Assembly: GCA_009667805.1 (NCBI GenBank)
Contig: CM019066.1
Span: forward strand, 326,364,690 to 326,428,689
Length of the DNA stretch: 64,000 bases
Direction: 5' to 3'
DNA from: Leptobrachium leishanense
Lineage: Eukaryota; Chordata; Amphibia; Anura; Megophryidae
In this document: positions 33,126 to 46,110 of the stretch, piece after piece
Position numbering within the stretch: position 1 is the stretch's first letter
Layout of the letters: the number at the start of each line of letters is the position of its first letter
The notes under the pieces: generated by a model
What the model was told of the DNA's origin: nothing
Database searches by the model: none
The model's input: the letters and a program-made list of their open reading frames with translations, nothing else
Position numbers and translations under genes: made by a program

Positions 33126-34003
33126 GAGCTGGTGACCTGTAGAATATAACAGAGACTGCATGAGGATAGAATAAGAGCTTGAGCTTGTTAGAGTTAATCA
33201 GAAAAAGAAGTGAAAGCACCTGGAAGCCAGAGCTATAAAATTAGGGCAAGGACTGGGTGGGAAGGAGGCTGGAGAGGGTAGGTGGGACTGCAGAGAGCAA
33301 ATGGTGGGTGAGTGTGGCTGGGATTTTGATCTATAGTTTAAGTTCTTTTTTGCCAAAGGATTATGTTTATGTTGAAAATGATCAATGACATTAGGCTTTG
33401 TAGAGGACTGAGCTTCAATAGAGTGAACGGACCAGACCCAGCAACACTGGATGTTGGTGAATTGCTTTTGTGGTTGGATTACTTGTCTGTGGTACAGAAT
33501 CAGGTGATTCCTCTCTTCTTATACAGATAATTAATCTAACCCATTTCTCTTTTTTGGACCAAATACATCTTAAGAATAGTCCTTTTATTCTAATTATCCT
33601 TTTCATAGCAATATAGTGTGGCTTTTTTTTCATGACCATCCCTAGCTCACACGTTTCTTCATAATTCCAAAAAATAACCCATATTTTCCATTTCCCATTT
33701 GTAATCCAGTGCTTCTAATGTCAACCACTCTATCAATAAAAAAACGTCTTTCAACCTTAATAAATCTAAGACAATGCACTAACCCTTCTCCCAAATTCGT
33801 AAATGTTATCCTTTTAAAAAAGCTAAACCCTGGATTGGCGAGAACTTCACTATATTCGAGCTTGGGAACGGGACCTGTGGGAGACATTGGAGGCTGAAGA
33901 TTGGAGGGATATTTGGGGAGCTACAGTTGTGTTCAAAATTATTCAACCCCCACTGAAATTGAGTGTTTTGGCCAGTTTGACATTGATTTTGATCATTCAG
34001 TCA

Positions 34004-35598
34004 CAGGGCCGGATTATCATAGGGGCGGATGGAGCGGCCGCTCCAGGCCCCGTTTCGAAAATAGGCCCACAGCCGGCCGCAGGCCGGCCTGCCGCAGTAC
34101 CTTATTGCCCCACACACACTACTCGAGGCTGCTGGAGATCCGGCAAAGCGGCCCGCCCGCGGCCGAGCCATCGGCCTGTGAGTGTTTTGGTGCCAGGCCG
34201 TGACCAGCCGCGGGTTTACTTTCATTTTTAATGCAGCCCACGGAGGTCTGGAGGAGAATCAGAGGCGAGCCCGAGCGGATGCGGAAATGAGAACAGGACA
34301 CGTGATGTGCCGGTGACGTGTCACTCATCATGTCACGTGTCCCGTCCCTCACACACGTGCCCAAGCTGAAGGAAGGCAATGGCAAGCGCCACGAGCAGGC
34401 AGGCAGTGCGCAGGTGCGCGGATGAATCTATCCGCTCAGCCTGCACACTGGGCCTGGCCTGACTGTCTGTCAGTGCGGCGGCTATCTCGTCCCTCGCGGT
34501 GGTGACTCACTCACCATCCTCCATCCATGGTCCTCCTTAGTAAAATAAATATCACGTGAGTGTGACAGTCAGTCCGCACTGCCCAGCCCCAGCAGCACCA
34601 CCAGCGTTGCGCAGCTAGCCAGCGCCCGGCCAAGCCTTTTTAAAAAAAGTGACACACACACTGTCACTGACCGTGAGTGACTGTCTGCGAGTGCGACCGC
34701 AGACCTGCTGACTGTCTTGTCTAGTCTGACTGTCTCTCACTGCTGGCTCAGGCTGCCTGCCCACCCGTAAGACGTGACCCGTCCCCTGTCAAGGCTTCAT
34801 TGCGAGCGTAGGTACTTGCGTACGTTCTGTACAGTGTGAGTGTGCCACTGCCTGCCACCCACTGTCTCTCTGCCTGCCACCCACACACTGCGTCTGCCAG
34901 CCCAGAGTCTCTTTGGAGGTGGTAACTAGTGTGACAGAGCAGGCCCAGGCAGCAAGCAGTATCTGCGACTGCCACGCGTGACGCGACGCGTCGCCAACGG
35001 CGCACCGTGACTGCCAGTGCCAGCCCAGGCCCAGCCAGCAGTGTCTGCCACGCCACGATTCGCCAAAGGTGCCACTGTGCTGCCAGGCCAGCAAGCAATC
35101 ACCACCAGACAGTGTGCAGTGCCCCCCAGGCTCCAGCCTCGGACCTCCAGCAATCAAGATTGGTCATCGGTGCCAGTGACGTGCCAGTGCCACACGACAC
35201 AGCTGCTGAGACTACCACAAGGTTAGTTTGGGGCCATCTTTTTATGTCCAAATGCAAAGCTTTATTATTGCCCAGTGCTCCCTCGTTTCCTCCTGTACTG
35301 TTTGTCAAATGTTGTTCAATGTATAACCCTGTCTATACTGTGCCTAGCTATTGTACAGCGCTGCGGAATATGCTGGTGCTATGTGCTATCTGCTATATAA
35401 ATAAAGAATAATAATAATCTGTCTGCTCAGTGCACCCCGGGATCTCTGGCTGCTCAATGCCCTCTTGATCAAGACCTCAATCGTTAGAAAGGGGAACAAT
35501 ATTGCTGTATTAAAGAAAAACGTTTTTCATTTTATTTCTATAAAAAGGCCCACCAAAATCCTCAGCACCAGGCCCATGATACTCTTAATCCGGCCCTG
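34004..35598. mobile_element. Non-autonomous hAT (CAGGGCCGG ends) inside Tc1
   Basis: CAGGGCCGGATTATCATAGG and CATGATACTCTTAATCCGGCCCTG ends, flanked by an exact 8-bp duplication TTCAGTCA (33996-34003 and 35599-35606). The inside is CpG- and CAGT/CTGCC-rich (34400-35200), with ORFs up to 134 codons that resemble nothing. It contains an L2-type 3' end at 35305-35420. Confidence 0.93.
35305..35420 (+). mobile_element. L2-like LINE 3' end within the hAT
   Basis: GTTGTTCAATGTATAACCCTG, TTGTACAGCGCTGCGGAATATG and AATAAAGAATAATAATAATC are the inverse of 60345-60450 beside the L2 RT at 60.5-61.8 kb. Confidence 0.7.
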
Positions 35599-35744
35599 TT
35601 CAGTCATCTTGCTCACAATTAAATCAAAGAGGCACGTGTAGGTCAGACAAATATAACATAACATTTATAATGAAATAACCACAAATGTCTTTTCTGTGCT
35701 CACATCATTATAAGTTTTATTCAACCCCCAAGTGACATTCAATC

Positions 35745-36791
<1,047 letters not shown>

Positions 36792-37233
36792 CTAGAAGGA
36801 GCTGAGTATCACAGTCATTTTAAAGCTGCCTAATTGGTGCTTATTATGCTTTATTGCTGCTCCGTGACATCCACAGGTGTTTTCAATACCTGATTGAAAA
36901 CACTTGAATGAACCTCTGTTCTTCAGAGTGGTAGTCTTTAAGGGGTTGAATAATTGTGTCAATGAAGAATTCACAAAAGAAACATTTACTACTGTATTAC
37001 AAAACCAATTGATGTCATTTTAGTTGCATATGGTTCTTTAAAAAGTCCTTGTAGGATTTCATTCTGAATACAATTACAAATGTACACTAAATTCCCTAAA
37101 ACCCTTTACAGCATTGGGGGTTGAATAATTTTGAACACAACTGTATGAGGAGTGTCTCTGTATGCACGGTCCATCAGGAACAACTCATTAAAATTTTTTT
37201 CGGTGGTATACCACTCCTGTCCAAGTATCACAT

Positions 37234-37644
37234 ATGTCTCAGTTGACGCCTGATCTTTGTTGGAGGGGGTGTGGACATCGAGGTACCTATGCCCACATGT
37301 GGTGGTTTTGTTCTAAAGTCCAGCGCTTCTGGGATCAGATGCATACTCTTCTTCAGGCGGTGTTGCCAATTGAGACCCCAATGGATCCTTGGGCTTATTT
37401 ATTGTCCAGGTCGCTACCGAATTTGTCACGGCATGAGAACAAATTGTTGGCCAAGATCACTCTTGCAGCCCGCCGCGTTTTAGCAGAACATTGGAACTGT
37501 CGGACGATTCCTCCGTTCTCAAAAATTTACCCTAAGATCAGGGATGCACAATTGATGGATGAGTTTACGGCCATTACCAACCACACCCTTCCAAATTATT
37601 ATAAAATATGGACACCTTGGCTGGACCAAATGGGCCCGGTCTGA
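37234..37644 (+). pseudogene. L1/Tx1 ORF2 C-terminal domain
   Basis: 136 codons in frame to a stop at 37644. It contains the L1 cysteine motif C-X3-C-X7-H-X4-C (CWRGCG...HMWWFC), then KVQRFWDQMHTLL, and LAARRVLAEHW followed by PYYKIW-like and WTPWLDQ, typical of the end of Tx1/L1 ORF2. Upstream, 37146-37233 reads SLYARSIRNNSLKFF and then, after a frameshift, RWYTTPVQVSHM. The rest of ORF2 is truncated, so it is not functional. Confidence 0.88.
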
Positions 37645-38229
37645 GTTGGGGCGGGTTTGCGAGCTGATGTCCTCTATTCTATGCCATAATCGATTTAGGT
37701 TTGTTCTTTTAGCTTAATGAACCTCTGTTAGTATTGTTAGTGCTGTCACAACTCTCTTCCTGACTTTTATATTGTCTTTCTTCTCAGTCTTTCTATTCTT
37801 CTACCTTTCTCTTCTGGGTTTGGGCGACCCCTTTCTCTTTTTTTTCTCCTCTTCTTTCACTCCTTCTCTAAATATTATAATTGTTCTAATTTTTTATTGG
37901 ATCTATGTATGAAAACTTAATCTCTTAATAAAAATTACATTTAAAAAAAATATAAAAAAGGCTAAACCGATGCCTCTAATATTTAAAATGTTATCATCAG
38001 AAATTTTTCATTTCTAATGGTACTCGCCCAACGTGAGAGGACACTCTCCTAAAAGACAGTGTATCACATTTTGCCTTCAAAAAGTCTGATCACTAATGGT
38101 ACAGCCAGAAAAAAGTCTACTGCAAAGGTCCGGAGTTACGAGAAAACTCACAGCAAAATCCTGGGCTACTGAGATCTCACAGAAGGTACAGCATAAAAGG
38201 CTCCATTCCATAGTTGGTGCTAATGTAGC

Positions 38230-39851
38230 CAGTGGCGTCGTAACGTGGGGGCGGGGGGTGCAACCCGCACCAGGTGACACTCGCCTTTAGGGTGACACCG
38301 TCACCCTAAGGGCGGGTGTCTCACCCTCTGCCGCGTATTCGCTCCCTGCGAGCGTCCGAAGCATGTAGCTTTGGCGCTCGCCTGGAGGAAACACGTCACC
38401 AGCCAATCGCGGCTGGTCACGTGGCTCCCCCAGGCGAGCACCCAAGCTGCGCGCCGCCGGACGCTCAGAAGGAGCGAACACGCGGTGGAGGTGAGCTGGG
38501 GCCGCTATCCATGAGGTGCTGGGGCCACTATCCATGAGGTGCTGGGGCCGCTATCCATGAGGAGCTGGGGCATATCCATGAGGTGCTGGGGCATTATCCA
38601 TGAGCTGCTGGGGCATATCCATGAGGTGCTGGGGCAAATCCATGAGGTGCTGGGGCATTATCCATGAGCTGCTGGGGCATATCCATGAGCTGCTGGGGCA
38701 AATCCATGAGGTGCTGGGGCATATCCATGAGGAGCTGGAGCATATCCATGAGGTGCTGGGGCATTATCCATGAGCTGCTGGGGCATATCCTTGAGGTGCT
38801 GGGGCATTATCCATGAGCTGCTGGGGCATATCCATGAGGAGCTGGGGCATATCCATGAGGTGCTGGGGCATTATCCATGAGGAGCTGGGGCATATCCATG
38901 AGGAGCTGGGGCATATACATGAGCTGCTGGGGCAAATCCATGAGGTGCTGGGGCATATCCATGAGGTGCTGGGGCATATCCATGAGGTGCTGCGGCATAT
39001 CCATGAGCTGCTGGGGCATTCCATGAGCTGCTGGGGCATTCCATGAGCTGGGGCAGTATCCTTGAGCTGGGGCAATATATCCATGAGAGGAGCTGGGGCA
39101 GTATATCCATGAGCTGCTGGGGCAGTATATCCATGAGCTGCTGGTGCAGTATATCCATGAGCTGGGGCAGTATATCCATGAGAGGAGCTGGGGCAATATC
39201 CATGAGAGGAGCTGGGGCAATATCCATGAGAGGAGCTGGGGCAATATCCATGTGTGCTGGGGGTAGTATCCATGAGAGCTGGGGCAATATATCCATGTGT
39301 GAGCTGGTCTGGGGCAATATATCCATGTGTGAGCTGGTCTGGGGCAATATATCCATGTGTGAGCTGAGGCCCAATATATCCATGTGTGAGCTGAAGCGCA
39401 ATATATCCATATGTGAGCTGATGCGCAATATATCCATATGTGAGCTGGGGCAATATATATCCATGGGTGAGCTGCTGGGGGCAATATATAACTGTGAACT
39501 GGCGCAATATATAACTGAACTGGGGCAATATATATCCATGGGTGAGCTGCTGGGGGCAATATATATCCAGAGCTGCTCGGGGCAATATATATCCATGTGT
39601 ACTTTCACTGTCTTCGAACAGGCAACGTACTTGCTGGCAGTTGGCAAAAAGTTGTGTGAGCATATGAGAGAGCTCCACAGCAATAAACCTCACAGTAATG
39701 TGCGCCGCTGTGTGTATGAGCATTCAGTGTTATATGGGAGTACTGATTTAGGAGTAAGAGTAGTTAAAAAAAAATATGTAAAACTCGGGGGGGGGGGGGG
39801 TGACACCATAAGTTACCGCACCGGGTGACACCAACCCTAGTGACGCCACTG
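38230..39851 (+). mobile_element. Non-autonomous hAT carrying a minisatellite (CAGTGGCG ends), copy 2
   Basis: CAGTGGCGTCGTAACGTG and CTAGTGACGCCACTG, flanked by an exact 8-bp duplication AATGTAGC (38222-38229 and 39852-39859). The GC-rich left part forms CTCCCTGCGAGCG/CGCTCAGAAGGAGCG-type arms. As in copy 1, GAGGTGAGCTGGGGCC (38488-38503) introduces the array. The right tail has GGGTGACACCAACC next to a poly-G run (39786-39800). No transposase. Confidence 0.92.
38505..39600 (+). repeat. Minisatellite CCATGAG(GTGCT/GAGCT)GGGGCAT, roughly 50 units
   Basis: Units of 19-22 bp related to the 26.6 kb array. The first half has TCCATGAGGTGCTGGGGCAT or GAGCTGCTGGGGCAT; the second half drifts through AGAGGAGCTGGGGCAATAT to CCATGTGTGAGCTG. 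ORFs of 250-319 codons are repeat artefacts. Confidence 0.95.
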
Positions 39852-40160
39852 AATGTAGCGTTTCAATATGTCATCGTTAACTTTAGGATACGTGAGTTTA
39901 ACATCTGGCATTCATTTTACTTTCCAGATGCTACATTGGGCTGAAATCCGTTTGCACCTTTCAGCTTGCGCGAGCTTACTGTACTTTGCGCATCCTATAC
40001 CTAACATGGGGAGCGCAATCATTAACTAGCATTTCGATAAGTGAGGTATTACAAAGTGCCGGTGCAAATTACCGTTGAGAAGTGGAGAGACAAAAGTTAG
40101 CACCTCCTAAAAGCTGGTGTTAATTGAATCTGCAATTTCAAAATCATTTAACACCTCTCA

Positions 40161-40640
40161 TTAACCCTTCACTGCTGAGCCATTTCACCTCTGTGTGCTG
40201 AGCTTATTTTAACCGTTTTTGTTCATCATGTTTAAACGCGATTTGAAGTCCCATTTTTTTAAACAACCCAGACAAATTATATATCATTTTTTTCGGCAGA
40301 CTTGGCAGATTCATAATATAATTATTATATGTATATACGTCATGCCCTGCCAGAATGCTATAACAATTTTTTTTAAAAAATGTAAATTTACAGTCATCTA
40401 CAGCGTGTAAAATTATTTTTTCCACATTTTATCATCCGAGCCTTTGCGGTGATATATTCTATAAGGTAGACTTGCTAAAACAATTAGAACTGAGAAGCCG
40501 TTACTTTATTTTTCTGAGAAATTACGTGATTTTAGCTAAAACCAAAATAAAATCGTTAGTGCAGCATTATTATTCACATTATAATAGAAATTTGAAATGT
40601 GAACAATAGTGCTGCATTAATAAAAAAAAATTTAGTTTTT
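40161..40640 (+). mobile_element. TTAA family (CTGCTGAG), left part only
   Basis: TTAACCCTTCACTGCTGAG, then CATCATGTTTAAACGCG, ACCCAGACAAATTATATATC and CGTTAGTGCAGCATTATTATTC, the same order as in 19570-20040. The right end is missing. Confidence 0.65.
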
Positions 40641-40971
40641 TTTTCCATTTTTTAGTGGTGACTCGCCAGCGGGATTCTATCCTACAGTATAGTACAATAG
40701 TACAGTGGCTCACAATTTTTATATTGGAGACTAACCAGCAGAATTCTGTTATACAATACAATGGTACGGTAGGTAATTTCCATAAAGCGCACCTTGTTAT
40801 TCTGTATATACTGACTACTCCAGTCCTTGCAGCCTATTGGACATTATTAGCACTCAATTTGCTCACAACCAAAAGGCAACAGTCAAAGGTTCCAGAGTAA
40901 AAAAGGCTGCAATGAAAATGATAACTGATCCTTGAGACCCTGGTGTCCACGGTCATCTAATACTACTCAAA

Positions 40972-41680
40972 GGGCCGTATTACATTCCTAATGCTAAAAC
41001 GGGGACACTATGGAGAAAAACCTGTGCCTGCAGGTTTCTCCTTAGTGTCCACGTTTTAGCGTGATACTACGTTGCAGGCACTAATCCAGCAGCCTGCACC
41101 GTAACATGGAGCTAAGCCTCAGGATGCTCGAGGCAGCGCTAAGCCCCGCCGCGAGCATCCCCTCCAAGGAGTCCATTGAGGCTAATGCTGCTGGTCACAT
41201 GACCTGCAGGATCTCGCCTTGTGAGATCTGGCAGGTCGGCGGAGCGATTCACAGACGTAGACTGGGGACTTTTTTCCCCCAATCTTTCTCTCTTCCCGGC
41301 GGCAAGAAGAAGCGTACCAAACCGCTGTTCTCGCCGCGACATGAGAGGTGATTATGTGATTTTGGAGGGGGGGGGTGTCAGCTGGTACTGCCTGATTCTG
41401 CAGAAGCGGTATCTGTTAACACCAGGTGCTAGCTGTGGTTAGCTTTTCAATAACCGCAGCGGGACGTAATTAGTGCTAGGACTTTGTAATCCTAACGTTA
41501 ATTAACACTTTGCGCTCCCCATGTTTTGCACAGGTTAGAGCAAAGTACAGTAAGATTGCACTGAAAAAAGTTTTTAACCAGTTAGCGTTCGGATTGTAAT
41601 ATGGTCCGCGCCTAGGGCAACCACAGCTAACGTTAACACTCACACAGGTGAGCGCTAACGTTAGGGTTGTAATAGGGCCC
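40972..41680. mobile_element. PIF/Harbinger-like element (GGGCCSTATTACA ends)
   Basis: GGGCCGTATTACATTCCTAA and TTAGGGTTGTAATAGGGCCC are inverted over 20 bp with few mismatches; flanks are AAA on both sides. An early hairpin (AAACGGGGACACTA...TTAGTGTCCACGTTT) and later GCGCTAACGTTAG words are present. 709 bp, no transposase. Confidence 0.8.
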
Positions 41681-42948
41681 AAAATGTTTTTTGGGGGGGG
41701 TTACATTTTTTAAATAAAAATACTCATATAGTTATCAACTGTGTCTTTATTATAGCGGTAATATTTCTTCTTCATTTATAAAAGAGGTTTGGGGTCCATT
41801 TAATTGCTCTACACAATATACAATATTTCCTATTTGGAGCTGTTATATTTAGTTAATCTTGATAAAACCCTAATGCCGGCTTCTGACAGTTCATTAGTAT
41901 ATCACGATTGGTATCTCTAGCTATTTTAACATGAATGCAACTGTGTCTCAGTTAATACTCAAAGGGGGTTGTTAACAAGGGTGTTGAATATAATGTAACA
42001 TTTGAAAGCTACTAAATACTGTGCTAAATATTCTGGCCGAGGAACACTGAGTTGCCTAAGGTTAGCTGCTTTAAATACTCTGGAGTGTCAGCTGATCTCC
42101 TCATGACATTCCGATTGAACATTGATAAAATGGCTTGTATTACCTATGTCAAACATGTTACTTTATACATAAATAAATCATGGCTTAATCACAGCCAGGA
42201 AACACATTTCTTAACATAAGCTAAAGCCAATCATTGACCAAGGTGACATTTTCTGTGCTATAGCTTTGTAAAAGTAGCTTAGAATAGTATTGTGTTACTT
42301 TCTGAAGTTTGGAAACTTCTATGTGGCAGCCGGTAAATCATCCAGATGTGAATAGAAATAAATATAAATATATTTATGTGTGTCTAGATATATATATATA
42401 TATATACATATAACAGGAAACAGTAATTAGTATATTTACATTTGTGTATGGAACATTTCATAGGCCTACACTTGGCATCATAAGGCCCCAGGCTAGAATA
42501 TTCCCATCGCGTCCTCGTGAACTGTCGACACATTCCTCACCACATCTATTTTCATGCATGAGAAAATGTTTGACTCCTGCTCTTTAAACTGAAGTTCATG
42601 CATCTCTAAGTTGTTTAGAAGTAGGCAGGAGCAGAATGCAAGTAAATAAGAGCACTGCAAGGATAGATTATACTGCTACAGTATAGATATTATTATACAT
42701 CACAAGTTAAATTAAGAAGTGCTGGAAGTAAAGTGCAACAAGAATAGAATTCCCAATTTATCAACTGTAACTGCAAAACATTGCAAAGACGAATGATCAA
42801 CAGGAGGATACACTATACAAGAAGAAAGAGACATTAACACTAGGGTAGCTGGGTTGCCAGTAAACGGCTGCAGAAGCTCATCAGCTCCTGTCCACTGAAC
42901 AAACCTCTCTACACAGCATGTAGTGATTGCGGAGCTGGAGATTCCATA
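41681..42948. other. No gene seen; short (TA)n run
   Basis: A/T-rich single-copy-looking DNA with a (TA)n microsatellite at 42388-42412. Confidence 0.5.
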
Positions 42949-43213
42949 CAGGGTCATTCACAGAGAGTCGAACTGGCCCTGAAATTGCACCGAACGGTGA
43001 ATTTCCCCGTACGGTGCAATTTTCGGGGCCATTCAGCTATTCAAAACCTGGCAATTCGCCAAATATTGGCGAATTGACAGCAAAATACAGTACTGTTCAC
43101 CGGCAAAACAATCCCCATAGAGAAGCAATGGTTTATCTATTCAGAGAACACAGAAGAGCAGAGAAATGTCAGTGTAATGCCCTGATGTTCGGTGGTTTCA
43201 TTAGGCAGATTTA

Positions 43214-43645
43214 GGCTAATGTCAGATGAACGCAGTCTGAGCGCACTCTGCGTCCGTGCATAATGGACAGACGTACTGACGGAGGACACTGTAGACACCA
43301 CATGGTCCGTGTAGGAAATAAAATTAATATGAAAAATGATAAAAATTTGAAAAGGATATGAAAAACCATTTTGTGCGTCATGGTGCTGGACGTCGCAAAT
43401 GCGCTGCGTCTGACATCTCATCACTCACACAGAACACTACGCGGATGTGGCGCAATCTGCGCGTCCGTCTAGCGGTTTTACGCTCTTGCCTAACTTGCGT
43501 CCGTTTGCCACGTGCGTTGTGCGTGCGTAGTCTGGTGCGCAAATACATCGTGTGTGGGTCTCTATTGTTCATGATTCTATGCTACGACGGACGTTAAACT
43601 GTTCGGCAACACGGACGTGATCACTACGTTCGTCTGACATTGGTC
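43214..43645. mobile_element. PIF/Harbinger-like MITE with GGACGT repeats, copy 2
   Basis: GGCTAATGTCAGATGAACG and CGTTCGTCTGACATTGGTC, flanked by exact TTA (43211-43213 and 43646-43648), the PIF/Harbinger-type duplication. 432 bp, co-linear with 14275-14688 (GCGGTTTTACG, TAACTTGCGTCCGTTTGCCA, GTGTGTGGGTCTCTATTG). It interrupts A5 at GCAGATTTA. Confidence 0.88.
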
Positions 43646-43935
43646 TTAATCAGGTAAATCCCATAGGTTTCAATGTTAAAAATATTCCCATTTTTATTCA
43701 ATATCTATTAAACTGTTTATTCTTTTAATTAGCCACAAAAAGTCTCTTTATTTATTTTTAGTATTTTTTAGGCATTTTTGGGATTTATTTGGAAAAATGT
43801 TTTTTTTTTGTTTTTTTTTAAACAGCTGGGTTTTTCTTCTGTAACAGACCTTTTTAATATTATTCATAGGACCTTATATGTTAATTCCAAACATTTTCAT
43901 CCAGACGTTTTTTTGCAAACAGCGATTAACATTTT

Positions 43936-44803
43936 CAGGGTAATTCAAAGAGAATCGAAAAGTCACCACATGTTCGGTGACTTTTCGTTCTCTTCAATTC
44001 GGTTCCTTTTGCCGATCCCATTTCGGTGACCCTGCGGTGTATTCAGCAAGCACCACAGGGTCCCCGAATTGCAGGGAAAGGCTGCCGCAAACCCGACGAA
44101 AATTAACCGCAAAATCGGTGAATGCACGCCGAAAACCCGCAAAAACATCTGGATTAACCCATCGAAGACGCCGGAAGAACCCGAGCAGGAGCCGATCACA
44201 CGCATCGAAGCCGCTGGAAAAAGCCGACACCGCAGAAGAGTGAAGTGAATAAATTAGAAAAACAGTTTGCTTGAATGTTTGAAAAGTGAAACGCTGTTTG
44301 CAAAGAAACTACTGAGCGAAAATGTCTGAAATTTACATATGAGGTCCAGGGAATGATAATAAATAAGTAAACTTTTTATTTAAAAAAATCCAGAAAAATG
44401 CTTAAAATATCCTAAAAAAATCTATAATTAAATAGACTCTTTACTGCAGAATTTTATAATGAACAGTTTATTAGATATTGAATTAAAACCGGAATATTTT
44501 AACATTGAAGCCTATGGGATTCGCCTGAATAAATCTGCCGCATGAAATCACCGAATGGCAGGGCATTAGGGGAACCTTTCACTGCTGGTTTGTGTTCTCT
44601 GAATAGCCGAAGCATTGCTTTTCATGGGGATTTCACTGCCCTCAAACAGGCACCGAACAGGCACCGTATGTGCAGGCAATTCTCCAGGATTTGGCGAATT
44701 GCCTGCTCTCTGGATAGCCGAATGGCCAAGAAAGGTATCCGAACGCTGAAAATCAGCGTTCGGTTACCTTCTCCAGCAATTCGGATCTCTTTGAATTACC
44801 CTG
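43936..44803 (+). mobile_element. Family A transposon, young copy A6 inside A5
   Basis: 868 bp, CAGGGTAATTCAAAGAGAAT to TCTCTTTGAATTACCCTG, with exact TTT flanks (43933-43935 and 44804-44806). The disrupted A5 sequence is continuous across it: AGCGATTAACATTTT joins GAAAGTTTAAATCG. This gives unambiguous proof of the ends and of a 3-bp duplication. Confidence 0.93.
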
Positions 44804-45348
44804 TTTGAAAGTTTAAATCGCTTTTTGTTTTTCACCCTATTCGTCGAATTGTCGGCTTTTTCCAGCGGCTGGTCAGCGCTGAGTTCGGTGGATCTTAGGC
44901 TTTTTTCGGATGTGTTCAGCAGGGTTTCGGCAACTTATCGGATCCGATGTTTGCCGGCAGATTGCTGGCAGTTTATTGGATTCGCTAATTTTGGTGGTTT
45001 TGCAGCATTTTTTTTCAGATTTGGCAGGTTTGCGGAAGATTTTCCCTGCATTTCGGGAACCCTGCGGTGAATGCTGAATTCACCGCAGGGTCGGAGAATT
45101 TAATTCCCCGAAATGCGGGTAACGAATAACCCCTATAGTCACTTGTTCAGGTCAGGGAGAAAAGAACATGAGTAGAAATATAGATACTTGTGAGCTGTTC
45201 ACAGATACCGGCAGCAGAGACATAGACTGCTGCAGGCATCAACTCCTGGAGTCAACAGGACTCCACTTAGCGAAGCTCGACCCTGTGTGAGTGAGGTCAT
45301 GCAGGAGTCATAGAGGGACACTGGGAATGAATCTACACCTTGCAATAA

Positions 45349-45570
45349 GCAGCAAGTGCCGGCTGGGTGGAGTAGAGGTAATATCACTGCTCTATTACTG
45401 TGGAGAGAGACTTTGGAGACACAAGTTCGATCCCAGCAAGAGCACCTCTCCAGTAAGTGTCCTTGGGCAAGACACCCAACGGTACAGACTCACCACCCAG
45501 GATATACTTGAAAACGAGAGAAATCTCAATGTATCCTTCCTGGTAAAATCCTTTCTCAAAAAATAAAAAG
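45349..45570 (+). mobile_element. tRNA-derived SINE
   Basis: A-box-like GGCTGGGTGGAGTAGAGG and B-box AAGTTCGATCCC 60 bp apart, as in a tRNA promoter. A middle TCCTTGGGCAAGACACCCA follows, common in vertebrate SINEs, and the tail is ATCTCAATGTATCCTTCCTGG then GTAAAATC. Pol III transcription would start near the left end. The tail recurs inverted at 54595-54690. Confidence 0.7.
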
Positions 45571-45599
45571 TATACTCTCTTTATCAATTTATAATAAAG

Positions 45600-46110
45600 T
45601 GTTAAGTGATTTCGCAAAAGCAGTATCACTTAACACAAGCTTTGAGAGGCTGTATTCCTTGCAGAATATTGTCTCAGGCCGAAAAGAATGAGCTATGTTA
45701 GAACAGCACATTCTTCTCCATTTAGCTGCAAATTAACAGCTCTTATACAAAGTATTGGACCAGGTAGATTTCGGTAAACTGCTGAAATATCCAATTCGCA
45801 AGCTTTTCTTGCAACTCAAGTTCAAATAGTAAATAGTGGCTGATGCCATTAACTTAACACCTGGAGCCATTAGCTTAAAGGCTTTGTTGGAATCAGACCC
45901 ATTCTTTGCAGCATACCGTCTCGAGCCATGAAATATAAGCTACACTGGAATAGCTTGTTCTTTTTCATTTGGCCACAAATTAACAGCTCCCATATAAAGT
46001 ATAGGAGACATTAATTTAAAGTAAAGAACAGCAACAACCGAACTGAAAGCAAAACGTGCAGCGCCGTCACAAGCGCCAAACCGTTTAGATGGAATAGGGC
46101 CCTATATTTT
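45600..46110. mobile_element. PIF-like repeat remnants, partly duplicated
   Basis: Two related ~120-bp stretches (45650-45770 and 45899-46020) share AATGAGCTATGTTAGAACAGC / TATAAGCTACACTGGAATAGC, CAAATTAACAGCTC and ACAAAGTATTGGA / ATAAAGTATAGGAGA. The last words also occur in 19100-19160. Ends with AATAGGGCCC. Confidence 0.5.

Larger units (their letters stand above)
42949..45134 (-). mobile_element. Family A transposon, old copy A5, split by two insertions
   Basis: CAGGGTCATTCACAGAGAG at the left and AACGAATAACCCCT at the right, flanked by ATA (42946-42948 and 45135-45137). Removing the two nested elements with one duplication each leaves about 880 bp. The subterminal hairpins have different sequences from A1-A4 (ATTGCACCG...CGGTGCAAT at the left; ACCCTGCGGTGAATGC...TTCACCGCAGGGT at the right) yet occupy the same places. 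Confidence 0.8.

Noticed and set aside
34748..35411. ORFs of 116-134 codons in the hAT inside Tc1
   Set aside because: They arise from CAGT/CTGCC-rich low-complexity sequence on both strands and show no transposase motif.
38764..39828. ORFs of 250-319 codons
   Set aside because: Minisatellite in the hAT at 38230-39851; frames read through repeat units in both directions.
42388..42412. A regulatory AT-rich element
   Set aside because: It is a plain (TA)n microsatellite.
45349..45440. A functional tRNA gene
   Set aside because: A- and B-box-like words are present but the cloverleaf is not maintained and a SINE body and tail follow.
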